Shown here in pieces: positions 24,987 through 34,085 of a stretch of 64,000 bases of DNA. Positions within the stretch are counted from its first letter, which is position 1, and every line of letters begins with the position of its first letter. The DNA comes from Bacteroidales bacterium (GTDB lineage: Bacteria > Bacteroidota > Bacteroidia > Bacteroidales > F082), in NCBI GenBank assembly GCA_017632935.1, contig JAGBQJ010000002.1:44599-108598 (forward strand), in the 5' to 3' direction. The notes beneath the pieces are model-generated. The model was not told where the DNA came from and searched no databases. It saw only the letters and a program-made list of their open reading frames with translations. A program made the position numbers and the translations under genes.

Positions 24987-27900
24987 ATGAAGAGGATAAC
25001 GATATTCCTTGTGATGCTCGCCTTTGGCGCGCTCCCCATATACGCGCAAAACAACGCCTACGACAAAATCAGCCCCGACCTTCGGGCGACGTTGGAGCAA
25101 AGCAACGCCCCGCAGGACCTGTTCCGCATCGTCGTTGTGATGAACGAACAATACGACGCCCAGGCCATGAAACAACAGACGCGCGGCCTCGACAAAGCCC
25201 ATAGGCGCGAGTTCGTCGTCAACGAACTGCAGCGGATCTCGGACGAAGGGCAACGCGGCCTGATGAAAGAACTGCAGCAGGGACAGAAAGCCCGCCTCGT
25301 CGACGACATCCAATCCTTCTGGATCTTCAACGGCCTCTGCTGCTCAGCGACCAAAGCGATGGTACACGCCATAGCCGAGCGCCCCGACGTGGCTTATGTC
25401 ACGAAAGAAGGCTATATACAAGTCCCTGAGGACGAGGACGTTGAAGAAATACCCGAGGAAAAAGCCGACAACCAATGGAATGTCGTGAAAGTGAATGCAC
25501 CTGAGGTATGGAACTTGGGCTATACGGGAAAAGGCGTCATCGTGGCCGTCATCGACACCGGCGTGAACTACAACCACACCGACATCGCCAACAACATGTG
25601 GGACGGCGGCACGGAATTCCCTAACCATGGCTACGACTTTATCAACGGCGACGATGACCCCATGGATGACCACAGTCATGGCACCCATTGCGCCGGCACC
25701 GTATCCAGTTACGGCACCAACGGCAAGCAATGCGGCATCGCCAAGGATGCCAAAATCATGGCTTTGAAGTCTTTAGGACCCAATGGCGGTAATCAAGCGT
25801 ACACATGGTCGGCCATGGAGTTTGCCATTTCACATGGCGCAGACATCCTCAGCATGTCATTAGGTGCCGATGGCATAGGAGGCGATGCAGATGACAGAAT
25901 CATCATGGAGAACGTGCTTCACTGTGGCGTGGTGGCCTCAGTGTCTGCCGGTAATGTCGGAAACAAGTATGAAAACGGGCAATTGCAATATCCTGTACCT
26001 TACAATGTCGGGTCACCCGGCACTTGCCCTTCCCCTTGGCACCATCCCGACCAGATTGCCGAAGGAGGACATAGCGCGGTCGTCACAGTAGGAGCCACGA
26101 CAAGCAACGACACCCGTAGTAGTTTTTCATCCTTTGGCCCGTCCACATGGACTGTAGGAGACGACATCAGCCCCTATTACGACTATCCGTGGGTGGAAAA
26201 CGACCCGGTAAATATCGGACTGATCAAGCCCGACATCGCCGCTCCTGGCAGCAGCGTCACATCATTGAATTACAACTCCAATACTGGTTATTCAGAAAAA
26301 AGCGGCACCTCCATGGCTGCCCCTTGTGTGGCTGGCGTGATGGCCTTGATGTTGGAAGCCAACCCCACCCTAACGCCCGTTGAGATTGACTCCATCATCG
26401 AGACCACGGCTGTCGCCTGTGAAGGACAGACCAAAAAAAACAATTACTACGGCTCAGGGCGCATCGATGCCTTAGCCGCCATCAACTATATGCTAAATGT
26501 TTGTGCTGCACCTACCGACCTCATCGCCTCGGTAAACGGATTCGATGTAGCCTTAAGCTGGACCGCCGCTGCCAATGTCAGCACGTACAGCGTTTACCGC
26601 AACGGAGTCATCATAGCGTCTGCCGTTTCCGGGACAACCTACACCGACGTCAACGCACCGGCTGGAGACAACACCTACTTCGTCAGAAGCAATGGCGCCA
26701 ACCACCAGGCCTCTTTGCCCTCCAACCAAGTCACGGTAACCGTTTCGGCCCGTCACACGCCTGTCAAGCTGAGGGCCACGGACATCAACACCGACAATCA
26801 GACCATCGCATTGGATTGGAACAAATTATCCTATACCAACATCGGTACCTATTATCTTAGTTTCGGAGAAGACATTATCGCGGCACAAAGGTTTCCTGTC
26901 GACCTGCTTCAGCCTTATGCGGGAATGCAGATTGAGCATTTTTACTTCTCGCTTAGAGATTCAGGAAGTTCTTGTACCATAGGCATTTATGAAGGAGATG
27001 AATTGGATCCTGGAACGCTGATCCATGAAGAGACTTACACCACGACAGAAGACCGGGAATCCATCGATTACGTCTTCCCCACCCCTATCACCATCAACCC
27101 GAACAAGGTCTTATGGATCACTGTGGCGACAAGTGGAGCCTTGCTCATGGATGGAAGATACGAAGGCAAAAACGGCAATGATGCCTTTTATCATCGTTTC
27201 CCAAGATACGACTTTTGGTACTCTTATCCGTATAACGCTTGGTCGTTCCAACTCGGTCTAAGCGATGGAAACGATTACCAATACAAGCTCTACCATAATG
27301 GTACGGATATAGCCTCCAACCTCACAACACCCAGTGCTACAACGACTTACAGCAACGGGCTGAATCGCTATCAAGTCGCGGCCTACACCAACGGTTACGA
27401 ATCACCGCTCAGCAATTCCATCATCGTGGTGGACGGCAATGCCCAGACAAGTCAGCTCAGTTTAGAGGAAGACGATTACCTTTACGGCTTGAGCGGCAGC
27501 CAACTCACTGTCAGCGGCACGCTCAGCAACAGCAATGCCAAACACCTTATCCTTGAGGACGGCGCAAGGCTTGTCAACAGCTCCGAGGGCGTGAAAGCCA
27601 CTGTAAAGAAGGCCATCACACCTTACACCGAAGGCGAAAAGGACGGTTGGCACCTCATCGCCTCGCCCATGACCGAGAGCCTCGAGGCCTCCGAAGTCGC
27701 CAAACTGCTCTCCAACGACTACGACCTCTACACTTTCGACCAAAGCCAAGACCAAGAATGGCGCAACTACGAGGCTCAAGCCTTCGACATCAGTAACAAA
27801 ACAGGTTACCTCTACGCCAACAGCGCCAACACGACGCTCACGTTTTCGGGGACGCTGGCCGGCGCTGTCGAGGCCACGCCATTGGCATACGACGACCAAG

Positions 27901-28796
27901 TCTCCTTCAAAGGCTTCAACCTCATCGGCAACCCGTATCCCTGCAACACTTATGTCACCGGACGCAGCTTCTATGTGCTGCAAGACAATGCCACCACCCA
28001 CCAGTCCGAATTCATCCTCGGCGAAAACCCCATCCCGCCTTGCGCGGCCATTTTGGTGGAGGCACAAAACGGAGGCGAAAGCGTCACCTTCAGCAAGACC
28101 GCTCCCGACGCTTCGCCAGCGCCGCAAGGCCTCACCGTCACGGTGTCGAAAGCCAACCTGAGAGGCGAAGGGCTCTTGGACAAAGCGCGCATCAGCTTCA
28201 ACGAGGACGAGAAACTGACGAAATTCAACAAGAACACAGAAGGCGGCAGGCTTTACATCCCGCAGGATGGCAAGGAATTTGCCGTGGCCTGCATATCCAA
28301 TGATGGAGACGCGCCATGGCACGTCTCTACAGAGGTACCTGTTAATTTCAAGGCCGCCGAAAACGGCACTTATACCCTTGCCATCGAGGTCGACGGGATG
28401 GATTTGGCCTACCTTTACCTTATCGACAACATGACGGGTGAAAACATTGACCTATTGGCCAGTAGAGACGGTGCATGCACCGTCTCTACAGCGGCAAATT
28501 ACACCTTCGAGGCTAAAACAACGGACTACGCTTCGCGGTTCAGGCTGGTGTTTGCACCCATGGACGGCCCTTCGACAGGCTCAGGGGCCTTCGCGTATTA
28601 TTCGGATGGGGAAATACGTTTTGTAGAGACGTGCCATGGCGCGTCTCTACAAATTGTGGATATGACGGGAAGGGTGATTCGCGTTTGTACAGACGGTGCA
28701 TGCACCGTCTCTACCAGCGAAATAACGCCAGGTGTGTATGTCCTTCGCCTCATCGACGGTGAAAATGTCAGGACACAAAAGATTGTAATAGAATAA
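24987..28796 (+). CDS. Subtilisin-like S8 protease with T9SS sorting domain
   Basis: 1269 residues from ATG 24987; the longer frame upstream is translated terminator. Signal peptide (about 1-21, ending IYAQ), an inhibitor-like propeptide (about 25-150), then the S8 domain with the complete triad: Asp190 (VIDTGVNY), His231 (HSHGTHCAGT) and Ser442 (GTSMAAP). One or two fibronectin-III-like modules follow from about 505 (APTDLIASVNGFDVALSWTA), a beta-rich middle, and a T9SS type A end (PGVYVLRLIDGENVRTQKIV). Secreted through the outer membrane by T9SS. Four GTAGAGAC palindromes and a CCTTCGACAGGCTCAGG repeat are translated in frame between residues 1106 and 1243. Confidence 0.93.
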   Translation: MKRITIFLVMLAFGALPIYAQNNAYDKISPDLRATLEQSNAPQDLFRIVVVMNEQYDAQAMKQQTRGLDKAHRREFVVNELQRISDEGQRGLMKELQQGQKARLVDDIQSFWIFNGLCCSATKAMVHAIAERPDVAYVTKEGYIQVPEDEDVEEIPEEKADNQWNVVKVNAPEVWNLGYTGKGVIVAVIDTGVNYNHTDIANNMWDGGTEFPNHGYDFINGDDDPMDDHSHGTHCAGTVSSYGTNGKQCGIAKDAKIMALKSLGPNGGNQAYTWSAMEFAISHGADILSMSLGADGIGGDADDRIIMENVLHCGVVASVSAGNVGNKYENGQLQYPVPYNVGSPGTCPSPWHHPDQIAEGGHSAVVTVGATTSNDTRSSFSSFGPSTWTVGDDISPYYDYPWVENDPVNIGLIKPDIAAPGSSVTSLNYNSNTGYSEKSGTSMAAPCVAGVMALMLEANPTLTPVEIDSIIETTAVACEGQTKKNNYYGSGRIDALAAINYMLNVCAAPTDLIASVNGFDVALSWTAAANVSTYSVYRNGVIIASAVSGTTYTDVNAPAGDNTYFVRSNGANHQASLPSNQVTVTVSARHTPVKLRATDINTDNQTIALDWNKLSYTNIGTYYLSFGEDIIAAQRFPVDLLQPYAGMQIEHFYFSLRDSGSSCTIGIYEGDELDPGTLIHEETYTTTEDRESIDYVFPTPITINPNKVLWITVATSGALLMDGRYEGKNGNDAFYHRFPRYDFWYSYPYNAWSFQLGLSDGNDYQYKLYHNGTDIASNLTTPSATTTYSNGLNRYQVAAYTNGYESPLSNSIIVVDGNAQTSQLSLEEDDYLYGLSGSQLTVSGTLSNSNAKHLILEDGARLVNSSEGVKATVKKAITPYTEGEKDGWHLIASPMTESLEASEVAKLLSNDYDLYTFDQSQDQEWRNYEAQAFDISNKTGYLYANSANTTLTFSGTLAGAVEATPLAYDDQVSFKGFNLIGNPYPCNTYVTGRSFYVLQDNATTHQSEFILGENPIPPCAAILVEAQNGGESVTFSKTAPDASPAPQGLTVTVSKANLRGEGLLDKARISFNEDEKLTKFNKNTEGGRLYIPQDGKEFAVACISNDGDAPWHVSTEVPVNFKAAENGTYTLAIEVDGMDLAYLYLIDNMTGENIDLLASRDGACTVSTAANYTFEAKTTDYASRFRLVFAPMDGPSTGSGAFAYYSDGEIRFVETCHGASLQIVDMTGRVIRVCTDGACTVSTSEITPGVYVLRLIDGENVRTQKIVIE
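28303..28330 (-). repeat. GTAGAGAC palindrome, copy F (in frame in S8 protease)
   Basis: Centre GCGCCATGGCAC, first bases ATGG instead of GTAG. Encodes GDAPWHVST, residues about 1106-1115. Confidence 0.88.
28462..28489. repeat. GTAGAGAC palindrome, copy G (in frame in S8 protease)
   Basis: Perfect 28-bp palindrome, centre GGTGCATGCACC. Encodes SRDGACTVST, residues about 1159-1168, the same peptide as at the end of RsmI. Confidence 0.93.
28567..28589 (+). repeat. CCTTCGACAGGCTCAGG repeat in the S8 protease frame
   Basis: GCCCTTCGACAGGCTCAGGG with GCC following; encodes GPSTGSGA. A second copy with one changed base lies 211 bp further at 28800-28823, after the stop codon. Confidence 0.85.
28623..28650 (+). 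repeat. GTAGAGAC palindrome, copy H (in frame in S8 protease)
   Basis: Centre GTGCCATGGCGC, read in a different frame from copies F and G: it encodes VETCHGASLQ, residues about 1213-1222. Confidence 0.92.
28687..28714. repeat. GTAGAGAC palindrome, copy I (in frame in S8 protease)
   Basis: GTACAGAC, then centre GGTGCATGCACC and GTCTCTAC; one mismatch. Encodes CTDGACTVST, residues about 1234-1243, just before the sorting-signal end. Confidence 0.9.
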
Positions 28797-28799
28797 ACC

Positions 28800-28823
28800 G
28801 GCCCTTCGACAGGCTCAGGGACC
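28800..28823 (+). repeat. CCTTCGACAGGCTCAGG repeat, intergenic copy
   Basis: GGCCCTTCGACAGGCTCAGG then GACC, between the protease stop (28796) and the mfd promoter box TATCTTTG (28835-28842). Inverted GGTCC/GGCCC edges could form a small hairpin. Confidence 0.85.
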
Positions 28824-28834
28824 TGATTTTTCCC

Positions 28835-28842
28835 TATCTTTG
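28835..28842 (+). promoter_or_regulatory. -7 box TATCTTTG of mfd
   Basis: Matches TAnnTTTG and lies 20 bp before the GTG start at 28863. No clear TTTG -33 box; that position is occupied by repeat DNA. Confidence 0.55.
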
Positions 28843-28862
28843 CGCCACAATTTTCTAGCACA

Positions 28863-31800
28863 GTGGCAAGCATTTCGAACCAACCTTATAAAAATGATGC
28901 CCACATCGACGCGATAGTCAAGGCTTTGCGCGATGGAGGGCATTTGCTATGTTCCAACCTAGCGGCCTCCTCGAAGGCCTTCGTTGTTGAGGAGACCTTC
29001 CGTCAGATGGGCGGTCAGCACCTCATCGTCTGCGCCGACAAGGAAGACGCGGCCTATTTCTACAACGACCTCGAGAGCCTGCTCGGCGAACGCGGCATGG
29101 ACTACAGTAAGAAGCAGGTGCTTTTCTACCCTACCTCCTACAAGCGTCCCTACGAGCCCGAGAAGGCCGACAATACCTATATCCTCTCACGCACCGAGGT
29201 GCTGCAACGCGTCTCCACCTCCGAACGCAAGACCTTGATTGTCAGCTATCCAGAGGCATTGAGCGAAAAGGTCTTTACGCGCAAACTGTTGGCCAAGAAC
29301 ACCTTTAAACTCAAAGTCGGCGAAAAGGTCAATTTGGATTTCCTTACCGACCTACTCTACGACTACGAGTTTGAGAATGTCGATTTCGTGGTCGAGCCGG
29401 GACAGTTTGCCATCCGTGGCGGTCTAGTGGACGTGTTCTCCTTCGCCAACGACTACCCTTACCGCATTGAGTTCTTTGGTGACGAGGTCGACAGCATCCG
29501 TAGCTTCAACATCGCCGACCAACTCTCCATCGAGCAGCTGAAACAGATTGTGCTGCTACCCAACATGCAGGAACGCGCCTTCATCGAGGAGCGCGAGGCC
29601 ATCCTGCAATACCTGCCCGAGACCACCACCGTCTGGCTCACCGACATGGCTTTCTTTGCCACCCAGGTCGACAAGGAATACGACCGCGCCGTGGAGGCTT
29701 TCGAGAAGATGCAAACTGAAGAGGAAGAAGAAGTCAAAGCACTGAAACCTGGACAATTGTTCAGCAAGTCTGAGGAGTTGTTGGAGTGTTTGACACAACA
29801 TAAAACCGTGGAGTTCGGCACCTCGAGTAAATTAGTAGCTACTTCGCCCATAGATTCCAGCTCACCCACGAGCCCACGCAGGAAATGCTCTGCATTCGAC
29901 GTAGTCAATGACATGGGCGATGACAACTGCCAACTGACAACTGTCAACTTCAAAACAAAGCCTCAACCAATTTTCAGCAAGAATTTCAACCTGCTCATCG
30001 ACGACATCGCCCAGCACAAGGAAGAAGGCTATCGCGTTATCGTGTTCTCAGAGAGCAGCAAGCAACTTTCTCGTATCCAGGCGATTCTGAACGACATCAA
30101 CCACAACAACGAGAGCCACCGCGACTTCGAGACCGAGACCATCGCCATCCACGGCGGCTTCATCGACGAGGACTTGAAGGTGTGTTGCTACACCGACCAC
30201 CAGATCTTCGAGCGTTACCACCGCTTCCACCTGCGCGACAACTTCTCGACCAAGCAGGCCATCACGCTGAAAGACCTCTACGAGCTAAAACCTGGCGACT
30301 ATGTCACCCACATCGACCACGGCATCGGGCGCTTTGACGGACTAGAGACCATCGAGAACAACGGCAAGCCTCAAGAGGCCATCCGCCTGATATACAACAA
30401 CGGCGACCTGCTTTATGTGAGCATCCACTCGCTGCACCGCATCGCGAAATACAGCAGCAAGGACGGCACCGAACCCAACCTCAGCACTCTAGGCAGCGGC
30501 GCATGGAACCGCCTGAAGAACAAAACCAAGAGCAAGGTCAAGGACATCGCCCGTGAGCTTATTAAGCTCTACGCCGAGCGCAAACGCACGCCTGGCTTCC
30601 ACTTCTCACCCGACAACTACCTGCAGAACGAGTTGGAGGCCTCTTTCATCTACGAAGACACCCCCGACCAGCTGAAAGCCACCAACGACGTGAAACGCGA
30701 CATGGAGAGCGACCACCCCATGGACCGCCTCGTGTGCGGCGACGTCGGCTTCGGCAAGACCGAGGTGGCCATGCGTGCCGCCTTCAAGGCCTGCTGCGAC
30801 TCCAAGCAAGTGGCCGTGCTCGTGCCGACGACGGTGCTGGCCCTGCAACACTACCATACCTTCACCGAACGCTTCGACGGCTTCCCGGTCACCATCGAAT
30901 ACCTCAACCGTTTCAAGACGACCAAGCAACAGAACGAAATACTGAAAAGGCTCGAGAAAGGCGAAATCGACATCATCATCGGGACGCACCGACTCACAGG
31001 AAAGGATGTGAAATTCAAGGACTTGGGCTTGCTTGTCATCGACGAGGAACAGAAGTTCGGCGTGGCCGTGAAGGAGAAACTGAAAGAGATGAAGGCCAAT
31101 GTCGACACACTGACGCTGACCGCCACGCCTATCCCAAGGACGCTGCAGTTCTCGATGATGGGCGCCCGCGACCTCAGCGTCATCACCACGCCACCGCCCA
31201 ACCGCTATCCCGTGCAGACCGAGCTGCGTGGCTTCGATGGTGAGCTCATCCGCGATGCCATACAGTTCGAACTCGCCCGCAACGGGCAGGTCTTCTTCAT
31301 CCACAACCGCATCCAGAACATCATGGATGTGCACGACTTCATTTTGAAATATGTGCCAGGCGTACGCATCGCCGTCGCCCACGGCCAGATGGAAGGCGCC
31401 AAGCTGGAGAAGATCATGCTCGACTTCATCAACGGCGACTACGACGTGCTGCTCTGCACCACCATCGTCGAATCGGGATTGGACATCCCCAATGCCAACA
31501 CCATCATCATCAACGACGCGCACCGCTATGGCCTCAGCGACCTGCACCAGCTGCGCGGCCGCGTGGGTCGTTCCAACAAGAAGGCTTTCTGCTACCTGCT
31601 GACGCCGCCTTTGAACACCCTCACCCAAGAGGCCCAAAAGCGTCTCCGCGCCTTGGAGGAGTTCTCCGACCTTGGCGAAGGCATCAACATCGCTATGCGC
31701 GACCTCGACATCCGTGGTGCAGGCAACATCCTTGGCGCCGAGCAAAGCGGCTTCATCAACGACATCGGCTTCGAGACCTACCACAAGATCCTCGACGAGG

Positions 31801-32318
31801 CCATTCTCGAACTGAAAGAGACTGAATTTCAGGATATCTTTGAAAAGGAAGAAGACCAATCCTATGTGGCCGACTGCACCATCGAGACCGACATGGAGGT
31901 GCGTTTCCCCGCCGACTACATCAACTCGACGCAAGAACGCGTGAGCCTTTACAGCGAACTCGACCGCACCAAGACCGAAGAGGCCTTGATGCAGTTCACC
32001 GAGCACCTCATCGACCGTTTCGGCCCCATCCCCAAGCAGGTCAACGACTTGCTCAACACAGTGCGCCTGCGCTGGATTGCCAAGGACTTGGGTTTCGAAA
32101 AGATCTTGCTGCGCTACCACAACATGACCGCGTATTTCGTCAGCAACCCCGAATCGAGATATTTTGAAAGCGCCACCTTCCAGCAGGTTATGGCATATAT
32201 CATGAGTCATCCGAAGCGCACGGCCGTCAAAGAGGCCAACGACAAGCTGCAACTGACCGTCAAGGAGGTCAGCACCGTCACGCAGGCGTTGGAGTTATTA
32301 ATAGAAATGAAAGGTTAA
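28863..32318 (+). CDS. mfd: Transcription-repair coupling factor
   Basis: 1151 residues from GTG 28863. N-terminal UvrB-like module (FYPTSYKRPYEPEKAD, GLVDVFSF), RNA-polymerase-interacting domain (GDYVTHIDHGIGRFDGLE), and the RecG-like translocase with Walker A GDVGFGKTEVA (about 627), DEEQKFGV, TATPIPRTL, VESGLDIPNANT and QLRGRVGRS, then the TRCF C-terminal domain. It removes stalled RNA polymerase and recruits UvrA. Residues about 320-362 (GTSSKLVATSPIDSSSPTSP and onward to LTTVNFKTK) are extra compared with what I recall of Bacteroides Mfd and come from a hairpin repeat at 29844-29920 plus an adjoining CAACTG-rich tract. Confidence 0.96.
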   Translation: MASISNQPYKNDAHIDAIVKALRDGGHLLCSNLAASSKAFVVEETFRQMGGQHLIVCADKEDAAYFYNDLESLLGERGMDYSKKQVLFYPTSYKRPYEPEKADNTYILSRTEVLQRVSTSERKTLIVSYPEALSEKVFTRKLLAKNTFKLKVGEKVNLDFLTDLLYDYEFENVDFVVEPGQFAIRGGLVDVFSFANDYPYRIEFFGDEVDSIRSFNIADQLSIEQLKQIVLLPNMQERAFIEEREAILQYLPETTTVWLTDMAFFATQVDKEYDRAVEAFEKMQTEEEEEVKALKPGQLFSKSEELLECLTQHKTVEFGTSSKLVATSPIDSSSPTSPRRKCSAFDVVNDMGDDNCQLTTVNFKTKPQPIFSKNFNLLIDDIAQHKEEGYRVIVFSESSKQLSRIQAILNDINHNNESHRDFETETIAIHGGFIDEDLKVCCYTDHQIFERYHRFHLRDNFSTKQAITLKDLYELKPGDYVTHIDHGIGRFDGLETIENNGKPQEAIRLIYNNGDLLYVSIHSLHRIAKYSSKDGTEPNLSTLGSGAWNRLKNKTKSKVKDIARELIKLYAERKRTPGFHFSPDNYLQNELEASFIYEDTPDQLKATNDVKRDMESDHPMDRLVCGDVGFGKTEVAMRAAFKACCDSKQVAVLVPTTVLALQHYHTFTERFDGFPVTIEYLNRFKTTKQQNEILKRLEKGEIDIIIGTHRLTGKDVKFKDLGLLVIDEEQKFGVAVKEKLKEMKANVDTLTLTATPIPRTLQFSMMGARDLSVITTPPPNRYPVQTELRGFDGELIRDAIQFELARNGQVFFIHNRIQNIMDVHDFILKYVPGVRIAVAHGQMEGAKLEKIMLDFINGDYDVLLCTTIVESGLDIPNANTIIINDAHRYGLSDLHQLRGRVGRSNKKAFCYLLTPPLNTLTQEAQKRLRALEEFSDLGEGINIAMRDLDIRGAGNILGAEQSGFINDIGFETYHKILDEAILELKETEFQDIFEKEEDQSYVADCTIETDMEVRFPADYINSTQERVSLYSELDRTKTEEALMQFTEHLIDRFGPIPKQVNDLLNTVRLRWIAKDLGFEKILLRYHNMTAYFVSNPESRYFESATFQQVMAYIMSHPKRTAVKEANDKLQLTVKEVSTVTQALELLIEMKG
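29844..29920 (-). repeat. Modular hairpin repeat, unit U5 (inside mfd)
   Basis: Arms TCGCCCAT and ATGGGCGA enclose a core that ends in ATAGATTCC on one side and AATGACAT on the other, as in units U1-U4. It also contains TGCTCTGCATTCGACGTAGT, similar to 56930-56960. It is read through by mfd. Confidence 0.8.
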
Positions 32319-32340
32319 CATTTTCTAAAATCCGCATCCA

Positions 32341-32393
32341 CCGCCCATGTCATTCCAGCAGAGGCATGTGTGAAAGCGGGAATCTATGGGCGG
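32341..32393 (+). repeat. Modular hairpin repeat, unit U1
   Basis: Arms CCGCCCAT and ATGGGCGG; core starts ATGTCATTCCAGCAGAGGCA and ends GCGGGAATCTATG. Directly downstream of mfd; could act as a 3' end hairpin. Confidence 0.82.
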
Positions 32394-32397
32394 AATT

Positions 32398-32457
32398 TCA
32401 GCAGGCATAGATCCCATGCCACCACACCACCCACCGCAGGGATGACATGCCTGCTGA
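32398..32457 (-). repeat. Modular hairpin repeat, unit U2
   Basis: Arms TCAGCAGGCAT and ATGCCTGCTGA, perfect over 11 bp; core (minus strand) starts ATGTCATCCC and ends GGGATCTATG. Head-to-head neighbour of U1, between the convergent ends of mfd and alsT. Confidence 0.82.
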
Positions 32458-32481
32458 GAAGCACTCAGCCAGTAGGAAACC

Positions 32482-34023
32482 TTATTTCTTCTCCCAAAAT
32501 TCCGCCCCCTTGACGCCGATTTCCTTCGGGTCGAAGACGGGGTCTTTGCCTTCTTTCTTCTGGCGTTCGTATGACCGCAAGGCCTTGAACGCCTTTCGTG
32601 AGAGCAACAGAATCGCGATGATATTGATCCATGCCATCGCGCCTACGCCGATGTCGCCTATGGTCCACACCAGGCCACTGCCCACCAAGGAGCCTAGGAA
32701 TACCGCGGAAATGGTGCCAATTCGCAATACCCATACCACAATCTTCTCGCCTCGGTCGTCACCGAAATGCATGTCAGCCTGCTCCAATTCGTCAAGCTTT
32801 TCCGGATGCTTCTTGAAAACGCGGCGTCTCCAACGATTGAATAGGTACACCAGATTGGTCTCGGCATAATAGTAATATGCCATGATGGTGGTGAATGCGA
32901 AGAAGAACAAGGCGATGGAGATAATCATGTCTCCAGTGCGTTGGCCCACCACCGTTCCGAGGGCTCCTGTGGTGTAAAACACGCCTGGCTCGCCTAGAGG
33001 CGCGTTGGGGTTCTGCTGTAGATAAGTGACCACAACACCCGACGCGGTCTGCTCAACGGTATCTACAATGTTGTAGGTACGGCAAGCCAGAATCATCATG
33101 GCCGTGGCGGTGCAGACCAGGAGGGTGTCGATATACACCGAGAATGCCTGAACGAGTCCCTGTTTTACCGGATGGCTCACTTTGGCCGCCGCTGCCACAA
33201 TAGGTCCGGTGCCTTGACCGGCTTCGTTGCTGTAGATGCCGCGTTTAACGCCCCATGCTATGGTACTTCCTATCAAGGCGCCCCCTACCTCGTTGATGCC
33301 CACGGCACCGCGCAACATCTGAAGGAACACATCGGGGACAATCCTATAGTTGATGACTAGTACCACTATCGACAAGAGGATGTAAATCAACGCCATGACG
33401 GGAGCTACAATCTGAGCCACATTAGCGATGCGCTTGACGCCGCCAATGATGACCAAAGCGATGAGTACAGCAACCACAACGCCTATCACCCATGGAGCCA
33501 CGCCGAATGCCTGTGAGCACGAGAGGGCGATGCCATTGCACTGCACAGGGGGCAGAAAAACACCGCAAGCCAAGGCTGCCAGCACAGCAAAGAACGCACC
33601 GAAAAACGGCGAACGCAGCCCGTTTTCTATGTAATAGGCCGGGCCGCCTCTGAATTGCCCGTTGTGGTCCTCCTTAAAGACTTGTGCCAGGGTGGCCTCC
33701 ACAAAAGCACTGCCTGCCCCGAAAAAGGCTATAATCCACATCCACACTATGGCACCAGGGCCGCCGAAGCCGATGGCAGTGGCCACGCCGACGATATTAC
33801 CCGTGCCTACACGTCCCGACAGCGCCATAGAGAAGGCCTGAAACGAGGTGATACCTGTTTTTTGCGTCTTATCCGTCGAGAAGAGCAGCCGCGCCATCTC
33901 ACGGAAGCGCCGCACTTGTACGAAGCGCGTGCCGATGGAGAAATACAAGCCCGCAAGCAGGCATATCGCCACAAGAGCGGGGCTCCACACCCAGTTATAT
34001 ACAGTTTGAATGATTTGTTCCAT
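32482..34023 (-). CDS. Sodium:alanine/glycine symporter (AGCS family)
   Basis: 513 residues, about ten membrane helices. GRVGTGNIVGVATAIGFGGP and SNEAGQGTGPIVAAAA are the sodium- and substrate-site signatures of the AlsT/DagA family. It imports alanine or glycine with Na+ across the inner membrane. A minus-strand TATCTTTG box at 34044-34051 lies 20 bp before the start. Single-gene unit, convergent with mfd. Confidence 0.93.
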   Translation of the reverse strand: MEQIIQTVYNWVWSPALVAICLLAGLYFSIGTRFVQVRRFREMARLLFSTDKTQKTGITSFQAFSMALSGRVGTGNIVGVATAIGFGGPGAIVWMWIIAFFGAGSAFVEATLAQVFKEDHNGQFRGGPAYYIENGLRSPFFGAFFAVLAALACGVFLPPVQCNGIALSCSQAFGVAPWVIGVVVAVLIALVIIGGVKRIANVAQIVAPVMALIYILLSIVVLVINYRIVPDVFLQMLRGAVGINEVGGALIGSTIAWGVKRGIYSNEAGQGTGPIVAAAAKVSHPVKQGLVQAFSVYIDTLLVCTATAMMILACRTYNIVDTVEQTASGVVVTYLQQNPNAPLGEPGVFYTTGALGTVVGQRTGDMIISIALFFFAFTTIMAYYYYAETNLVYLFNRWRRRVFKKHPEKLDELEQADMHFGDDRGEKIVVWVLRIGTISAVFLGSLVGSGLVWTIGDIGVGAMAWINIIAILLLSRKAFKALRSYERQKKEGKDPVFDPKEIGVKGAEFWEKK

Positions 34024-34085
34024 AAAGCCTTGTTTCGAAGGGTCAAAGATAAGGTTTTATTGGAAACAATCGACAAGAACTAGAA

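Noticed and set aside
24690-28714. A CRISPR array from the clustered 28-bp palindromes
   Set aside because: Spacing is irregular (from about 60 to over 3000 bp), the intervening DNA is coding, and no cas genes are present.
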